DNA of 64,000 bases, from NCBI GenBank assembly GCA_035477115.1, contig DATIKW010000023.1, positions 1-64,000 on the forward strand, given 5' to 3'. Under the pieces are notes generated by a model. That model searched no databases. It was not told where the DNA came from and saw only the letters and a list, made by a program, of their open reading frames with translations. Below, in pieces: positions 40,695-48,879 of the stretch. This stretch comes from UBA995 sp035477115. Lineage in GTDB: Bacteria; Bacillota; Sulfobacillia; UBA995. The first letter of the stretch is position 1. Every line of letters begins with the position of its first letter. The position numbers were made by a program, and so were the translations under genes.

Positions 40695-41075
40695 TCACTC
40701 GCGGCCGCCGGGCGCCGGGAAGGACTCGGGGAACATGAAAAGGATCTCGCCCGGCCTGACCATACCCAGTTGTCGGGCCGCCTGCTCGAGGTAATCGTCG
40801 GTTTGCGTATAGGCGATCTGATCCTGCAAGCCCGCATTCATGGCGTCTTGCAGGGCGATCGCTTCGCGAGTGCGATGCAGCTCCCGGCGAAGCTCCGCCA
40901 GTCGGACGATCTCGACGCCGGTGGCAACCAGCAGGTAACCGGCGAATGCCGCCAGGATCAGGCGGCCGGGACGGACCCGCCGCCTGATGGCTCGCCGGCT
41001 TGCCGGCGGCGTGGGCGGTCTGGGAAAGGGGATGACCTTGCCCGGCGACGGAGTTGCGCGGGAACCCTGCCTCAC
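40695..41075 (-). CDS. divIC: Septum formation initiator (DivIC/FtsB-like)
   Basis: About 126 residues. A basic, Pro-rich cytoplasmic N-terminus, one membrane helix (LILAAFAGYLLVATGVEIV) and a coiled coil (ELRRELHRTREAIALQDAMNAGLQDQIAY), followed by YLEQAARQLGMVRPGEI, are typical of DivIC/FtsB proteins of the divisome. The GTG at 41075 is preferred for its GGGGGTG upstream; a TTG at 41099 would add 8 residues. The position after yabQ matches Bacillus. Confidence 0.82.
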   Translation of the reverse strand: MRQGSRATPSPGKVIPFPRPPTPPASRRAIRRRVRPGRLILAAFAGYLLVATGVEIVRLAELRRELHRTREAIALQDAMNAGLQDQIAYTQTDDYLEQAARQLGMVRPGEILFMFPESFPAPGGRE

Positions 41076-41130
41076 CTGCCTGCACCCCCATACCGGCAAT
41101 GCCTCGGACGAGGGGTTCGCCGCAAGCTCG

Positions 41131-41517
41131 TCAAGTCCTCCCGCGCATACAGCCGCCGATCCCCAGTCGGCGCAGGGAGCGATGAATTGCGTGGGCGAGG
41201 AGCGACCAGCCGTGCTCTATGCGCTCGATGGTCCATTCGAGCGCACGCAATATCGCCGGGCTCGCCAGCCGCAGGTAGCCGCCCATCCCGGCTGCAACGC
41301 CAATATAGACGTAATTTCGGAGCTGGGCCAGGTTGGCGATTACCAGCAGGCCGAAGATGATGGGGGTCATGACGATCCAGAACGTTATGTCGAGCACGAA
41401 TCCGGCGCGAGTCAGTCGTCGCCGCTTGGAGCGCGGCCAGAACAGGGTCCGGTGGACGTCGAAGGCAAGACCCAGGACGACTCCGGCGAGCACCGCGCCC
41501 AGGAACATTGGGCTCAT
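41131..41517 (-). CDS. yabQ: Spore cortex biosynthesis protein YabQ
   Basis: 128 residues. The N-terminus FLGAVLAGVVLGLAFDVHRTLFW, then ITFWIVMTPIIFGLLVIAN and YVYIGVAAGMGGYLRLAS, predict three or four membrane helices as in YabQ, a mother-cell membrane protein needed for the spore cortex. The ATG at 41517 overlaps the upstream lytic transglycosylase stop (ATGA); the longer open frame is shadow. Position between yabP and divIC supports the call. Confidence 0.85.
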   Translation of the reverse strand: MSPMFLGAVLAGVVLGLAFDVHRTLFWPRSKRRRLTRAGFVLDITFWIVMTPIIFGLLVIANLAQLRNYVYIGVAAGMGGYLRLASPAILRALEWTIERIEHGWSLLAHAIHRSLRRLGIGGCMRGRT

Positions 41518-42515
41518 CGTTGTAGGGTCCACGGCAGACGGCGCAAGGTCCAGAGGCAGAACACAAACCATAGCCCCGCGCTGGCGGCGGTGGTACCCCG
41601 GGTCAGTCGCCCGAGGGTGCCGAGTTCCATGGACACAATAGCCTCTCGGGGCTCTTCCCGCAGGGCTGCCCACCGGTAGAGGACGTCCCTCACGTACTGG
41701 CGCGTCTCTCGGAAGGGAGGAATGCCCGCCGGCTGCTCGCGGCCGAGGTGACGGACGGCCGATGGCCCGGCGTTGTAGGCGGCGGTAGCGAGGACGACAT
41801 CGCCGTCGAACTCGCCCAACAACAGCCGGAGGTATCTAGTTCCCACGCGGATGTTCGCCGCGGGATCGAAAATGCACCCGGGTCCGCAGGCAGGCGGCGC
41901 ATGGTCTCCGCGGCAGGGGGAATCCGGGTTCAGATATCGCCAGGTGGAGGGCAGGATCTGCATCAAGCCGCGGGCTCCCGCCCGCGATACGGCGTTCGGA
42001 TCGTATGCGCTCTCCCGTTGAACCACCGCCGCCACCAGGGCCGGGTCGAGGTCGTTGCGGGCGGCGTACAGCCTTATCAGGTCGGCGTACGGCAAGTCCT
42101 GGAGGTTATCCCTGGCCTGGTAGTAGCTTTCGGTTAGCTGGGCCGTCCACGCGTACTCGGCGTTCTCGCTGAGTTCGCCTAGGCTCCAGCCGCCGGCGGT
42201 TGCGGCCAAGGCCAGTAACATGTAACCCACTACCCAGCCGGCGGCGAACCTGCGCCGAGGGAAAAGGAGGTCCACCAGCAAAGCCAGCGGGCTGGCAACA
42301 ATATAAACGATAGCGGCGAAGGGGAACCGGAAACCACGCCACAACCAACCGGTCCAGCCCGGCCGGCCCCTGCGATCATATGGGTAATCACGCTCAGTCA
42401 ACGGCAGAGCTTGGATCGCCTCCCGATGCGAACCTGGATTCGGCGATAATTCTGCTCCGGATGGTCCATTTCCTGTCCCTCGGACGGTCGTCAACGGAAC
42501 ATCCGTTCGAGCCAT
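41514..42515 (-). CDS. Membrane-anchored lytic transglycosylase (SLT domain)
   Basis: 333 residues. A cytoplasmic N-terminus of about 60 residues precedes two hydrophobic stretches (FPFAAIVYIVASPLALLVDLLF, WVVGYMLLALAATAGGW). The extracytoplasmic SLT fold has the catalytic Glu in VVQRESAYDPNA, GARGLMQILPSTW and TAAYNAGPSAV. A hydrophobic tail ends the protein. It cuts peptidoglycan glycan strands. It overlaps yabP at its start and yabQ at its end, so it has been inserted into, and coupled with, the yabP-yabQ spore operon; a role in spore wall remodelling is plausible. ATG start with GAGGCAAGGG upstream. Confidence 0.88.
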   Translation of the reverse strand: MARTDVPLTTVRGTGNGPSGAELSPNPGSHREAIQALPLTERDYPYDRRGRPGWTGWLWRGFRFPFAAIVYIVASPLALLVDLLFPRRRFAAGWVVGYMLLALAATAGGWSLGELSENAEYAWTAQLTESYYQARDNLQDLPYADLIRLYAARNDLDPALVAAVVQRESAYDPNAVSRAGARGLMQILPSTWRYLNPDSPCRGDHAPPACGPGCIFDPAANIRVGTRYLRLLLGEFDGDVVLATAAYNAGPSAVRHLGREQPAGIPPFRETRQYVRDVLYRWAALREEPREAIVSMELGTLGRLTRGTTAASAGLWFVFCLWTLRRLPWTLQR

Positions 42516-42787
42516 CCCTTGCCTCGAGGCCGCTGAACCTTGCCCCGCACTCGAGGACCGTAGGTCATCACGTCCACCATCCCTTCCACGCCGAGTCTGC
42601 CCTCCTCGAGATTCAGCTGTTTGATATGGAGGTTCTCGCCCCTGATAGTCAGGCTGCCCAGTTCCGTATCCACGGCCACTTCCTGGTCGTCAAAGGCGTC
42701 TACGTGGACAATCCCCGTCAGCGTCAGCAAATCGCGATTGGTCAGACTCAGGGTGTGATTCTGGTAACCGGGTTCATCTGGCGCCAC
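42491..42787 (-). CDS. yabP: Sporulation protein YabP
   Basis: 98 residues. NHTLSLTNRDLLTLTGIVHVDAFDDQEV and TELGSLTIRGENLHIKQLNLEEG are characteristic of YabP/YqfC, a small mother-cell protein needed for normal spore formation. The GTG start has AAAGGGGGC 7 bases upstream. The basic C-terminus is over the start of the transglycosylase gene (25-base overlap). No promoter is clear in the 77-base gap upstream. Confidence 0.9.
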   Translation of the reverse strand: MAPDEPGYQNHTLSLTNRDLLTLTGIVHVDAFDDQEVAVDTELGSLTIRGENLHIKQLNLEEGRLGVEGMVDVMTYGPRVRGKVQRPRGKGWLERMFR

Positions 42788-42864
42788 CTTGATGCCCCCT
42801 TTCGGCAGTTGCTACCTGGCATGTATATGCCGGAGGGGGGCGGCCATGCGAACGCCGGGACCAT

Positions 42865-43797
42865 TCATTCCCATTGCCGGCGGATCTCGACCCGATAGTA
42901 GAAAGCGTGGATGATGTCGCGGGCGGTCTTTCCCCCTTCCGCCATGAGTCGAGCGCCTTGTTGGGACATGCCTACTCCGTGTCCAAAACCACGGCCGCTG
43001 AACACGACTCGCTCACCGTCCACCCTGACCCCCAGGATCAAGTTGGACCTCAGTCGCTTCGGATCCAGGGCGACGCGAAACGCCGGCGCGGGGACTCGAG
43101 CATCATCGATCTGGATGACGGTGGCCCTGCCCGACGGGCCGCGGCGGGCAACCCGCACCTCGCTCACCTCAGTGGCCCTGTGACCGGTCGCCTCGGCCGC
43201 ACGCCGCACCTCGTCCCGGCTGAAGCTCGCGGTCCAGGCATTCTCCCGAGCGTCGGTGGGCACCTTCAGGCTGGGCAGATAGCGTACCCTTCCGGGGAAG
43301 CCGAGACCCTCCTGAGGAGTGGCGGTGATGCCGGCGGCGTCCGCATGAAACCAGGTCCGGGCGGGCCGGCCCGCGTGGAAGATCACCAGGCCGCGCGTGG
43401 CCCGTACCGCTTCCCGGATCGCATCGTTGATCAGATTGGCATTGTACGCCTGGAAGTGTTCCACGTTCGTGCATACGTCGGTGCCGTGCAGTTCCCAGGT
43501 CCCGCCGGTCCGCTGGAGCTTGCCGAGGGTGAAGGTCCGGGCTATGATCGCCTGTGCCTCCAGCGCGGCACGCGGCCAGTCCCCCGGCACCTCCCCGGCG
43601 ACCACCCCTGCCAAGTATTCCTCGAACAGCATGCGGCGCCGTGTACCCTCCTCCTCGAGATATACGAGGAGCGACCGCTCTTCTCGGACATTCCGCCAGC
43701 GAGGGTGGACCGGCTCCGCGAACAGGCGGAACGCGGCCAGCACGACGATCAACGCGGCGCTCAACCCGAGGACAATCTCCCGGCGCAAGGCCATCAC
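42865..43797 (-). CDS. SpoIID/LytB-domain protein
   Basis: 310 residues. An N-terminal membrane anchor (IVLGLSAALIVVLAAFRLF) is followed by the SpoIID domain: EEYLAGVVAGEVPGDWPRAALEAQAIIARTF and GRGFGHGVGMSQQGA. SpoIID is a lytic transglycosylase acting on peptidoglycan during engulfment; LytB-like paralogues are amidase enhancers. The true spoIID usually sits elsewhere (near spoIIIE or murAA), so this may be a paralogue. It is 67 bases upstream of yabP. The start is GTG or ATG, 3 bases apart. Confidence 0.87.
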   Translation of the reverse strand: MMALRREIVLGLSAALIVVLAAFRLFAEPVHPRWRNVREERSLLVYLEEEGTRRRMLFEEYLAGVVAGEVPGDWPRAALEAQAIIARTFTLGKLQRTGGTWELHGTDVCTNVEHFQAYNANLINDAIREAVRATRGLVIFHAGRPARTWFHADAAGITATPQEGLGFPGRVRYLPSLKVPTDARENAWTASFSRDEVRRAAEATGHRATEVSEVRVARRGPSGRATVIQIDDARVPAPAFRVALDPKRLRSNLILGVRVDGERVVFSGRGFGHGVGMSQQGARLMAEGGKTARDIIHAFYYRVEIRRQWE

Positions 43798-43829
43798 CCC
43801 GCGAGTATTGTCCCCGGAAGTCGGCTCGG

Positions 43830-44096
43830 CTACCGCCGGCCGGACTGAACGCTGCCCGACTCCATCTCGGTGATGCGGTAGAGGCTATCCGGATCCGCGG
43901 CGGGGTGAACGGACTTGACTTCAACCTGCATTGTGCGACCGCCGAGGTCCAGCCGGATCACGTCTCCTGCCCGTACCGGAGTCGCGGGCTTGCCGGGCTT
44001 GCCGTTGATGAGCACCCGGCCCTGATCGGCCAAGTCGTGCGCCACCGTCCGGCGACGGACCAGCCTCGATAGCTTGAGAAATTTGTCGAGGCGCAT
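43830..44096 (-). CDS. rqcP: S4-domain RNA-binding protein RqcP (YabO/HslR)
   Basis: 88 residues. The S4 domain begins MRLDKFLKLSRLVRRRTVAHDLADQGRV and continues GKPGKPATPVRAGDVI. In Bacillus RqcP works with RqcH to add alanine tails to stalled nascent chains on 50S subunits. Between hup and the SpoIID-like gene, in the conserved yabO position. Length is normal. Confidence 0.93.
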   Translation of the reverse strand: MRLDKFLKLSRLVRRRTVAHDLADQGRVLINGKPGKPATPVRAGDVIRLDLGGRTMQVEVKSVHPAADPDSLYRITEMESGSVQSGRR

Positions 44097-44112
44097 GCTG
44101 CTGCCCCCTGTA

Positions 44113-44388
44113 TCAGCCGGCTACGCGATCCTTGAGCGGTTGCCCCGGCCGGAACGTGGGCACCCGGGCGGCTTCAATCCGAATCTCCTCTCCGGTCTGG
44201 GGATTCCTGCCGATTCGCGCCGCGCGCTCCCGCACCTCGAAACTGCCGAAGCCCGCCAGCGCCACCCGGTCCCCCGCCGCCAAGGCGTCGGTAATGCTGT
44301 CAAACACGGCGGTCACGGCCTGTTCCGCATGCTTCCTGGTCATGCCCGACCGACTGGCCACACTGATCACCAGCTCACCCTTGTTCAT
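44113..44388 (-). CDS. hup: DNA-binding protein HU
   Basis: 91 residues. MNKGELVISVASRSGMTRKHAEQ and GFGSFEVRERAARIGRNPQTGE are the HU fold and DNA-binding arm. It bends and compacts DNA. The ATG at 44388 has GGGGAGGGG upstream and overlaps the end of mazG by 14 bases; an upstream in-frame codon is not needed. Hup between mazG and rqcP is usual in clostridia. Confidence 0.96.
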   Translation of the reverse strand: MNKGELVISVASRSGMTRKHAEQAVTAVFDSITDALAAGDRVALAGFGSFEVRERAARIGRNPQTGEEIRIEAARVPTFRPGQPLKDRVAG

Positions 44389-45421
44389 CCTTGCCCCTCC
44401 CCGCCTTGGCCTTCGCATTCAACTGAGCAACGAGGCGATCAATCGCCCTGTGGAGAGCCGTCTCGGGGTCCACTCCCCGGGCGGCGGCGGTCCGGGCGAT
44501 ACCGAGGAGCAGTTCCCCGAGTACCCGCTCCCGCGGCCCCCCGTGCTTGGACAGGACCGCGGCGGGCACGTCGGGGATCTGGTCCCCGAGGCCGGCGGCA
44601 CTAGCCCTCGATTGCACTCGCGCCGCCCGCAGCAGTGCGGGCAAGCTTCGGGGGATGTTGCCCAGGATGTCGCCGGCCTCTTCCGCCTTCAACCGGCTCC
44701 ACTGAGCCAATACCCCCTCGCTGGTGCACACCGTCGAGTCTCCGAAAACGTGAGGGTGTCGCCGCCGGAGTTTCTCCCCGACCCCATCCACCACCCGGTT
44801 GAGGTCGAAGGCACCCTGTTCCATGCCGATGACGCAGTGGAACACCACTTGTAGGAGTAAGTCTCCCAGTTCGTCAACCAGCTTATGCGACGAACCGGAA
44901 TCGATGGCATCGACCAGTTCGTAGGCTTCCTCCAGGACATAACTCCTGAGGGTGAGATGATCCTGCTCCCGGTCCCAGGGACAACGGCGTCGCAAGATCT
45001 GCATGATGTTCACGAGCGCGTCCAAGGGGTAGCGGCAAGGGGAGGACGAGCCGCCGCCGGGGAGCCCCGGAACGTGAACCGAGGTATGGTGGTCATATTC
45101 GCAGCCATCCATCGCCCTGAGGGCAACGGCCGTTACCTCCGTGCTCCCTGGCGGTCCGAGGGCGCGCAAGAGGTGGACCTGGTGGTCAGCAGGATACCGC
45201 TCAAGCAGCCGCAGCTTGACCTCGGCGGCCAATTGGCGGTCGCCGACACTCAGGATGAGGAGGTCGCCGCCTGGATCGAACGTGCGGCGGGAGAGCCCCG
45301 CCGGGTCGAGGACGAGCACCCCGCGGGCGAGCCCCAAGGGGGCGCGGGCCAGCACCTCATCGAGCATGATCGTGGCGCCCATCGCCGTCACGGGCGGAAC
45401 GCCCCCTTCCGCTTCAGCCAT
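44375..45421 (-). CDS. mazG: MazG nucleotide pyrophosphohydrolase with truncated methylase domain (YabN-like)
   Basis: 348 residues. The C-terminal 220 carry MazG motifs: RRRCPWDREQDHLTLRSYVLEEAYELVDAI and KLVDELGDLLLQVVFH, removing pyrophosphate from aberrant nucleotides. The first 120 match only the second half of the tetrapyrrole-methylase domain of YabN (DLLILSVGDRQLAAEVKLRLLERYPADHQV). YabN is usually about 480 residues, so the N-terminal half of the methylase is missing. It overlaps the end of the spoVB-like gene by 34 bases. The true start is uncertain (45421 or the ATG at 45382). Confidence 0.88.
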   Translation of the reverse strand: MAEAEGGVPPVTAMGATIMLDEVLARAPLGLARGVLVLDPAGLSRRTFDPGGDLLILSVGDRQLAAEVKLRLLERYPADHQVHLLRALGPPGSTEVTAVALRAMDGCEYDHHTSVHVPGLPGGGSSSPCRYPLDALVNIMQILRRRCPWDREQDHLTLRSYVLEEAYELVDAIDSGSSHKLVDELGDLLLQVVFHCVIGMEQGAFDLNRVVDGVGEKLRRRHPHVFGDSTVCTSEGVLAQWSRLKAEEAGDILGNIPRSLPALLRAARVQSRASAAGLGDQIPDVPAAVLSKHGGPRERVLGELLLGIARTAAARGVDPETALHRAIDRLVAQLNAKAKAGRGKDEQG

Positions 45422-46986
45422 CGGGCGACCCGGGGACCAACCCTCGGCACGAGTTCAAAGTCCCGCTCCCGCAGACCTCCGATCAGGAGCAGGACAAACG
45501 CGTACGCGGCCATGGCCAGACCGATGGCGATGAGGGTGGCCTGTCCGTTACTCCCGAGCAACGCGAAGGAGTAGCGATATCCCCCCACGGCGGCAAGACC
45601 CATCGCCACCGTTGCCGCAATCGGTTTCACGAGCGTGTCGCCGACCGCGACTCCGGCGCCGGTCAGTGCCTTCACCCCTGCCAGGTTCAGGCTCGCGGCA
45701 ACCATGAAGCCCAGCGTGGTGCCGAGGGCGGCGCCCCGTATGCCGAAGGCGGGCATGCCGGTTAGAGTCCAGCTCAGGACAAGCTTGCAGGCCGCGCCGA
45801 GCAGCAAGTTGCGCACCGGGAGGTCCGTACGCCCCAGACCTTGCAGGACGCCGCTGGTCGTCTGCTGCAAGGTCAGGAACAGGAGACCGCCGGCCATGGC
45901 AGCTATGGGGGCACCCGCCTCCGGAATTCCGAACAACAGGTCGGCAATGGGGGTGGCCAGCAAGTACAGCCCCACCGTGGCGGGGATGGCTATGAGCAAT
46001 GTTATCCGGATGGCGGTGGTCGCGCGGGCTTGGATCGATGCCCTGTCGTTGAGCGCCTGGGCTTCCGACACCGACGGGACCAGACTCGCCTGCAGCGCCG
46101 AGGTAAACACGGTAGGCATGTTGACCAGAGTCAGCGCCATGCCGGTAAGCTGTCCGTAAAGCCGGGTGGCATCGGTAGGGGTGAAGCCGATGGCGATCAG
46201 ACGGTTAGGTACTACCACCAGATCAATGAGGTTCATGACCGATACCACGGTGCCGGCGAGCGATATCGGGACCGCCAGACGGAGGATCGACATCGTGATC
46301 TGCGAGGCGGAAGGTTCGACCGGCAGTGGACGCGGTCCCAGTAGTGGGGATGCCCCCCGCTTTGAGTAGAAGATCGCCAGCAGCGCGATCAGGCCCGCCA
46401 CTGCTCCCGCCGACGCCCCGAAAGTGGCGCCCGCGGCTGCCATGGGCAGACTTATGCGGAGCAGGTAATGCGCGAGCAGCAGCATGGTCAAGACCCTTAT
46501 CACCTGTTCCGCGACCTGGGAGATGGCGGTGGGCATCATGATCTGCTGTCCCTGAAAGTAGCCCCGCATGGCCGAAGCCACGGATACGATGAGGACGGCG
46601 GGCGAGAGGGCGACGATGGCATAGTAAGCGTCGGCATTGTGGGCGACGTGAACCGCTATGAACCGAGCGCTGAAGAACATCAGTACCGAGGACAGGAGAC
46701 CGAGTGTTCCCATGAGGGCGAGAGAAATGTGGAACGTGCGCCGCGCCGCGCCAGCCTTCCCCTGGGCTAGATGCCCTGCTACCAGCTTCGAGATGGCCAC
46801 GTTGATCCCGACGGTGGATATGGCCAGGATGGCCGCATAGACGGGATGCGCCATCTGGAACAAACCCATCCCCTCGTCACCCAGAACGCGCGTGAGGGGG
46901 ATACGATACACCGCACCCAAGGCTCTACTGATCAGGCCAGCGGTCGCAAGCGTCATGGCCCCTTGGAGGAAAGACTGCCTTCGCAC
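45388..46986 (-). CDS. Oligosaccharide flippase of the SpoVB/YabM type
   Basis: 532 residues with about 14 membrane helices of the MOP superfamily (starts GAMTLATAGLISRALGAVYRIPLTRVLGDEGMGLF). Proteins of this type flip lipid-linked cell-wall or polysaccharide precursors; SpoVB is needed for the spore cortex and YabM lies in this position in Bacillus. The GTG start has AAGGGAAG about 9 bases upstream. An extended -10 promoter at 47066-47074 lies upstream, behind spoVT. Confidence 0.88.
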   Translation of the reverse strand: MRRQSFLQGAMTLATAGLISRALGAVYRIPLTRVLGDEGMGLFQMAHPVYAAILAISTVGINVAISKLVAGHLAQGKAGAARRTFHISLALMGTLGLLSSVLMFFSARFIAVHVAHNADAYYAIVALSPAVLIVSVASAMRGYFQGQQIMMPTAISQVAEQVIRVLTMLLLAHYLLRISLPMAAAGATFGASAGAVAGLIALLAIFYSKRGASPLLGPRPLPVEPSASQITMSILRLAVPISLAGTVVSVMNLIDLVVVPNRLIAIGFTPTDATRLYGQLTGMALTLVNMPTVFTSALQASLVPSVSEAQALNDRASIQARATTAIRITLLIAIPATVGLYLLATPIADLLFGIPEAGAPIAAMAGGLLFLTLQQTTSGVLQGLGRTDLPVRNLLLGAACKLVLSWTLTGMPAFGIRGAALGTTLGFMVAASLNLAGVKALTGAGVAVGDTLVKPIAATVAMGLAAVGGYRYSFALLGSNGQATLIAIGLAMAAYAFVLLLIGGLRERDFELVPRVGPRVARWLKRKGAFRP

Positions 46987-47065
46987 GCTGACCGCTTCCC
47001 TTCGGCCCCGCCGGAGGCGGGAGGCCGTCCAGGGTTCGGGCGGGGGTTGACCGCATCACGCCCGA

Positions 47066-47074
47066 ATTATATCA
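47066..47074 (-). promoter_or_regulatory. Extended -10 promoter of the spoVB-like operon
   Basis: TGATATAAT on the minus strand: a perfect TATAAT (47066-47071) with TG one base upstream. No good -35 is present, as is common with extended -10 promoters. It lies about 80 bases before the first gene of the flippase-mazG-hup operon. Confidence 0.5.
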
Positions 47075-47126
47075 CATGGTAAACGCGGTTGGCGTACCGC
47101 ACGCCTCAGGCCATGCCGCGTGCCGG

Positions 47127-47690
47127 TTACTGCTCCATCTGTTTGGCCAAGAAACTGGCGGCTGTCTCCGCAAGCTTCACCTCAAGCTCTCCCATCTCCG
47201 CGTCAGGCTCCTTCGAACAGATGAGCACGGCGCCGATGGGGTCGCCGCCGGTGATGATCGGGGCCATCACCACGATTGAGAACCTGCACACCTCATCGTC
47301 GGCAAGGATAACGCAGCCGGTGACTCCTTTTTGCTCCCCCGGGCGGACTACGAGCGAACTGCGTCGTTCCTCCATGACCTGCTCGACAGCCGGGGAAATG
47401 CCCTTGCCCATGAACTCCTTCTTCGGTGCTCCGGCAACGGCGATGATCTGATCGCGATCGGCGATGAGCGCGATATGGCCGATCGCCTCGTGCAGGGAGT
47501 CGGCGTATTCCCTGGCAAAATCGCCTAGTTCGCCGATTGGCGAATACTTCTTGAGGATAACCTCTCCGTCCCGGTCGACAAAGATTTCCAGTGGGTCGCC
47601 CTCCCGGATGCGGAGAGTCCGCCGGATCTCCTTGGGGATCACGACCCGACCGAGATCATCAATGCGCCGGACGATGCCGGTGGCCTTCAT
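47127..47690 (-). CDS. spoVT: Stage V sporulation protein T
   Basis: 187 residues. An AbrB-type swapped-hairpin DNA-binding domain (TGIVRRIDDLGRVVIPKEIRRTLRIREGD) and a C-terminal GAF-like domain. SpoVT adjusts sigma-G-dependent gene expression in the forespore. The ATG has GAGGAGGGG upstream and a sigma-G-like promoter lies at 47739-47769. The mfd-prsA-spoVT-spoVB order is conserved. Confidence 0.97.
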   Translation of the reverse strand: MKATGIVRRIDDLGRVVIPKEIRRTLRIREGDPLEIFVDRDGEVILKKYSPIGELGDFAREYADSLHEAIGHIALIADRDQIIAVAGAPKKEFMGKGISPAVEQVMEERRSSLVVRPGEQKGVTGCVILADDEVCRFSIVVMAPIITGGDPIGAVLICSKEPDAEMGELEVKLAETAASFLAKQMEQ

Positions 47691-47738
47691 GTTGCCCCTC
47701 CTCGTGTCGGGTGCCGTCGGTCGCTCCCGACCTACGGC

Positions 47739-47769
47739 TAGTATAGAGGGGGGCTAACACTTTTATTCA
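47739..47769 (-). promoter_or_regulatory. Sigma-G-like promoter of spoVT
   Basis: TGAATA (47764-47769), an 18-base spacer and TATACTA (47739-47745) on the minus strand. Compare the sigma-G/sigma-F pattern GNATR-N18-CATNNTA: the -35 fits and the -10 differs in its first base. In Bacillus spoVT is transcribed by sigma-G, which supports the reading; a sigma-A reading (TATACT) is also possible. Confidence 0.6.
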
Positions 47770-47800
47770 GGCTTTCCAGGCGATGCCGCCTAAAGTGCAG

Positions 47801-48865
47801 CTACGGACCAGTGTAGGTCACGGGCGCAGCATCTCGGCGTCCTTGCAGCCAGGCCTCAAAAGCCTGCCCGCGGCGCTCGGCCAACAGCTCTTCCGCGGCC
47901 GACGCCTCGACCTCCTCGAAGGAGGGCTGGCGGGCGGGGGTGACGGAATCCGCGCGGATAATGTGGTAGCCGTGAGCCGTCTTGACCGGCTCGCTTAGCT
48001 CGCCCTCAGCTAGGGCGACCGCCGCGGCCACGAACTCCGGCACGAGGCGTTCATCTCCGGGAGAGATAGCCCAGGGGAGTTGGCCACCCTCTTCCCGACT
48101 CCCAGTGTCCAGCGAGCGCTCCACCGCAAGCTGCGCGAAGTCCTCCCCGGCCAGGATCAGCCGGCGGACATCCTCGGCTTCGGCCTGGGTGGCAACGAGA
48201 ATGTGGCGCACCTGAACGGATAGCGGCTGAGCATGCCGTTCGGGATCTTGGTCGTAGAATGCCCGCACTTCCTCGGGACTGACGGCCACTTCCCGGGTTA
48301 CCTCGGCGAACACCGATTGGGCGGCGAGCGATACCCTCATGATAGCCTCCAGGTCAGCGCGAGTGACTCGGGCCTCGCGCATGGCCTGATCTCGCGCTTC
48401 GTCGCCTCCGTACAACTGGGCCATGCTGCCCAGGAGCCCATCCGTCTGCCGGGCGACTTCCTCGTCGGCCGGCAAGAGCTGCCCGGCGATGGCCTTGGAC
48501 AGGATGAGTCGTTCGTCGATGAGTTGTTCCAGCAGTTCCTCATTGGTACCGGGCTGGGCCAGGAGGAACTGCGCAAGCCGGCCACGGGAGTTGACCTGAC
48601 CCTGGGTAATCGTCTCGTCGCCCACTCTGGCCAGCACCCGGGGACCGCTGACCCACCGCTCATCGATGTGCTCCCACAGCCCCCAGACAGCAAGTCCCAA
48701 GATGAGGACGGCGCCGAACACGATGATGAGGATCCGCTGCCACGGCTTCAACCAAGCCTTGGACTTCCTTTGGCCGACCGAGCGCCGCCGGCGCTCGGTC
48801 CGGCGGCGAGTCGCCCGGGCGACGGAAATCGTCCGGGCCGGGTTCGAACGCCGTGCCTCACCCAC
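47801..48865 (-). CDS. prsA: PpiC/SurA-type foldase (PrsA-like)
   Basis: 354 residues. A basic cytoplasmic N-terminus (RRRTERRRRSVGQRKSK), one membrane anchor (ILIIVFGAVLILGLAVWGL), a SurA-N-like region and a parvulin domain (VQVRHILVATQAEAE, EGGQLPWAISPG, VKTAHGYHIIRAD). It assists folding of exported proteins outside the membrane. Unlike Bacillus PrsA it has no lipobox and is anchored by a helix. The GTG start has GAGGAG 8 bases upstream, 14 bases after mfd. Confidence 0.88.
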   Translation of the reverse strand: MGEARRSNPARTISVARATRRRTERRRRSVGQRKSKAWLKPWQRILIIVFGAVLILGLAVWGLWEHIDERWVSGPRVLARVGDETITQGQVNSRGRLAQFLLAQPGTNEELLEQLIDERLILSKAIAGQLLPADEEVARQTDGLLGSMAQLYGGDEARDQAMREARVTRADLEAIMRVSLAAQSVFAEVTREVAVSPEEVRAFYDQDPERHAQPLSVQVRHILVATQAEAEDVRRLILAGEDFAQLAVERSLDTGSREEGGQLPWAISPGDERLVPEFVAAAVALAEGELSEPVKTAHGYHIIRADSVTPARQPSFEEVEASAAEELLAERRGQAFEAWLQGRRDAAPVTYTGP

Positions 48866-48879
48866 GCGGATTCTCCTCT

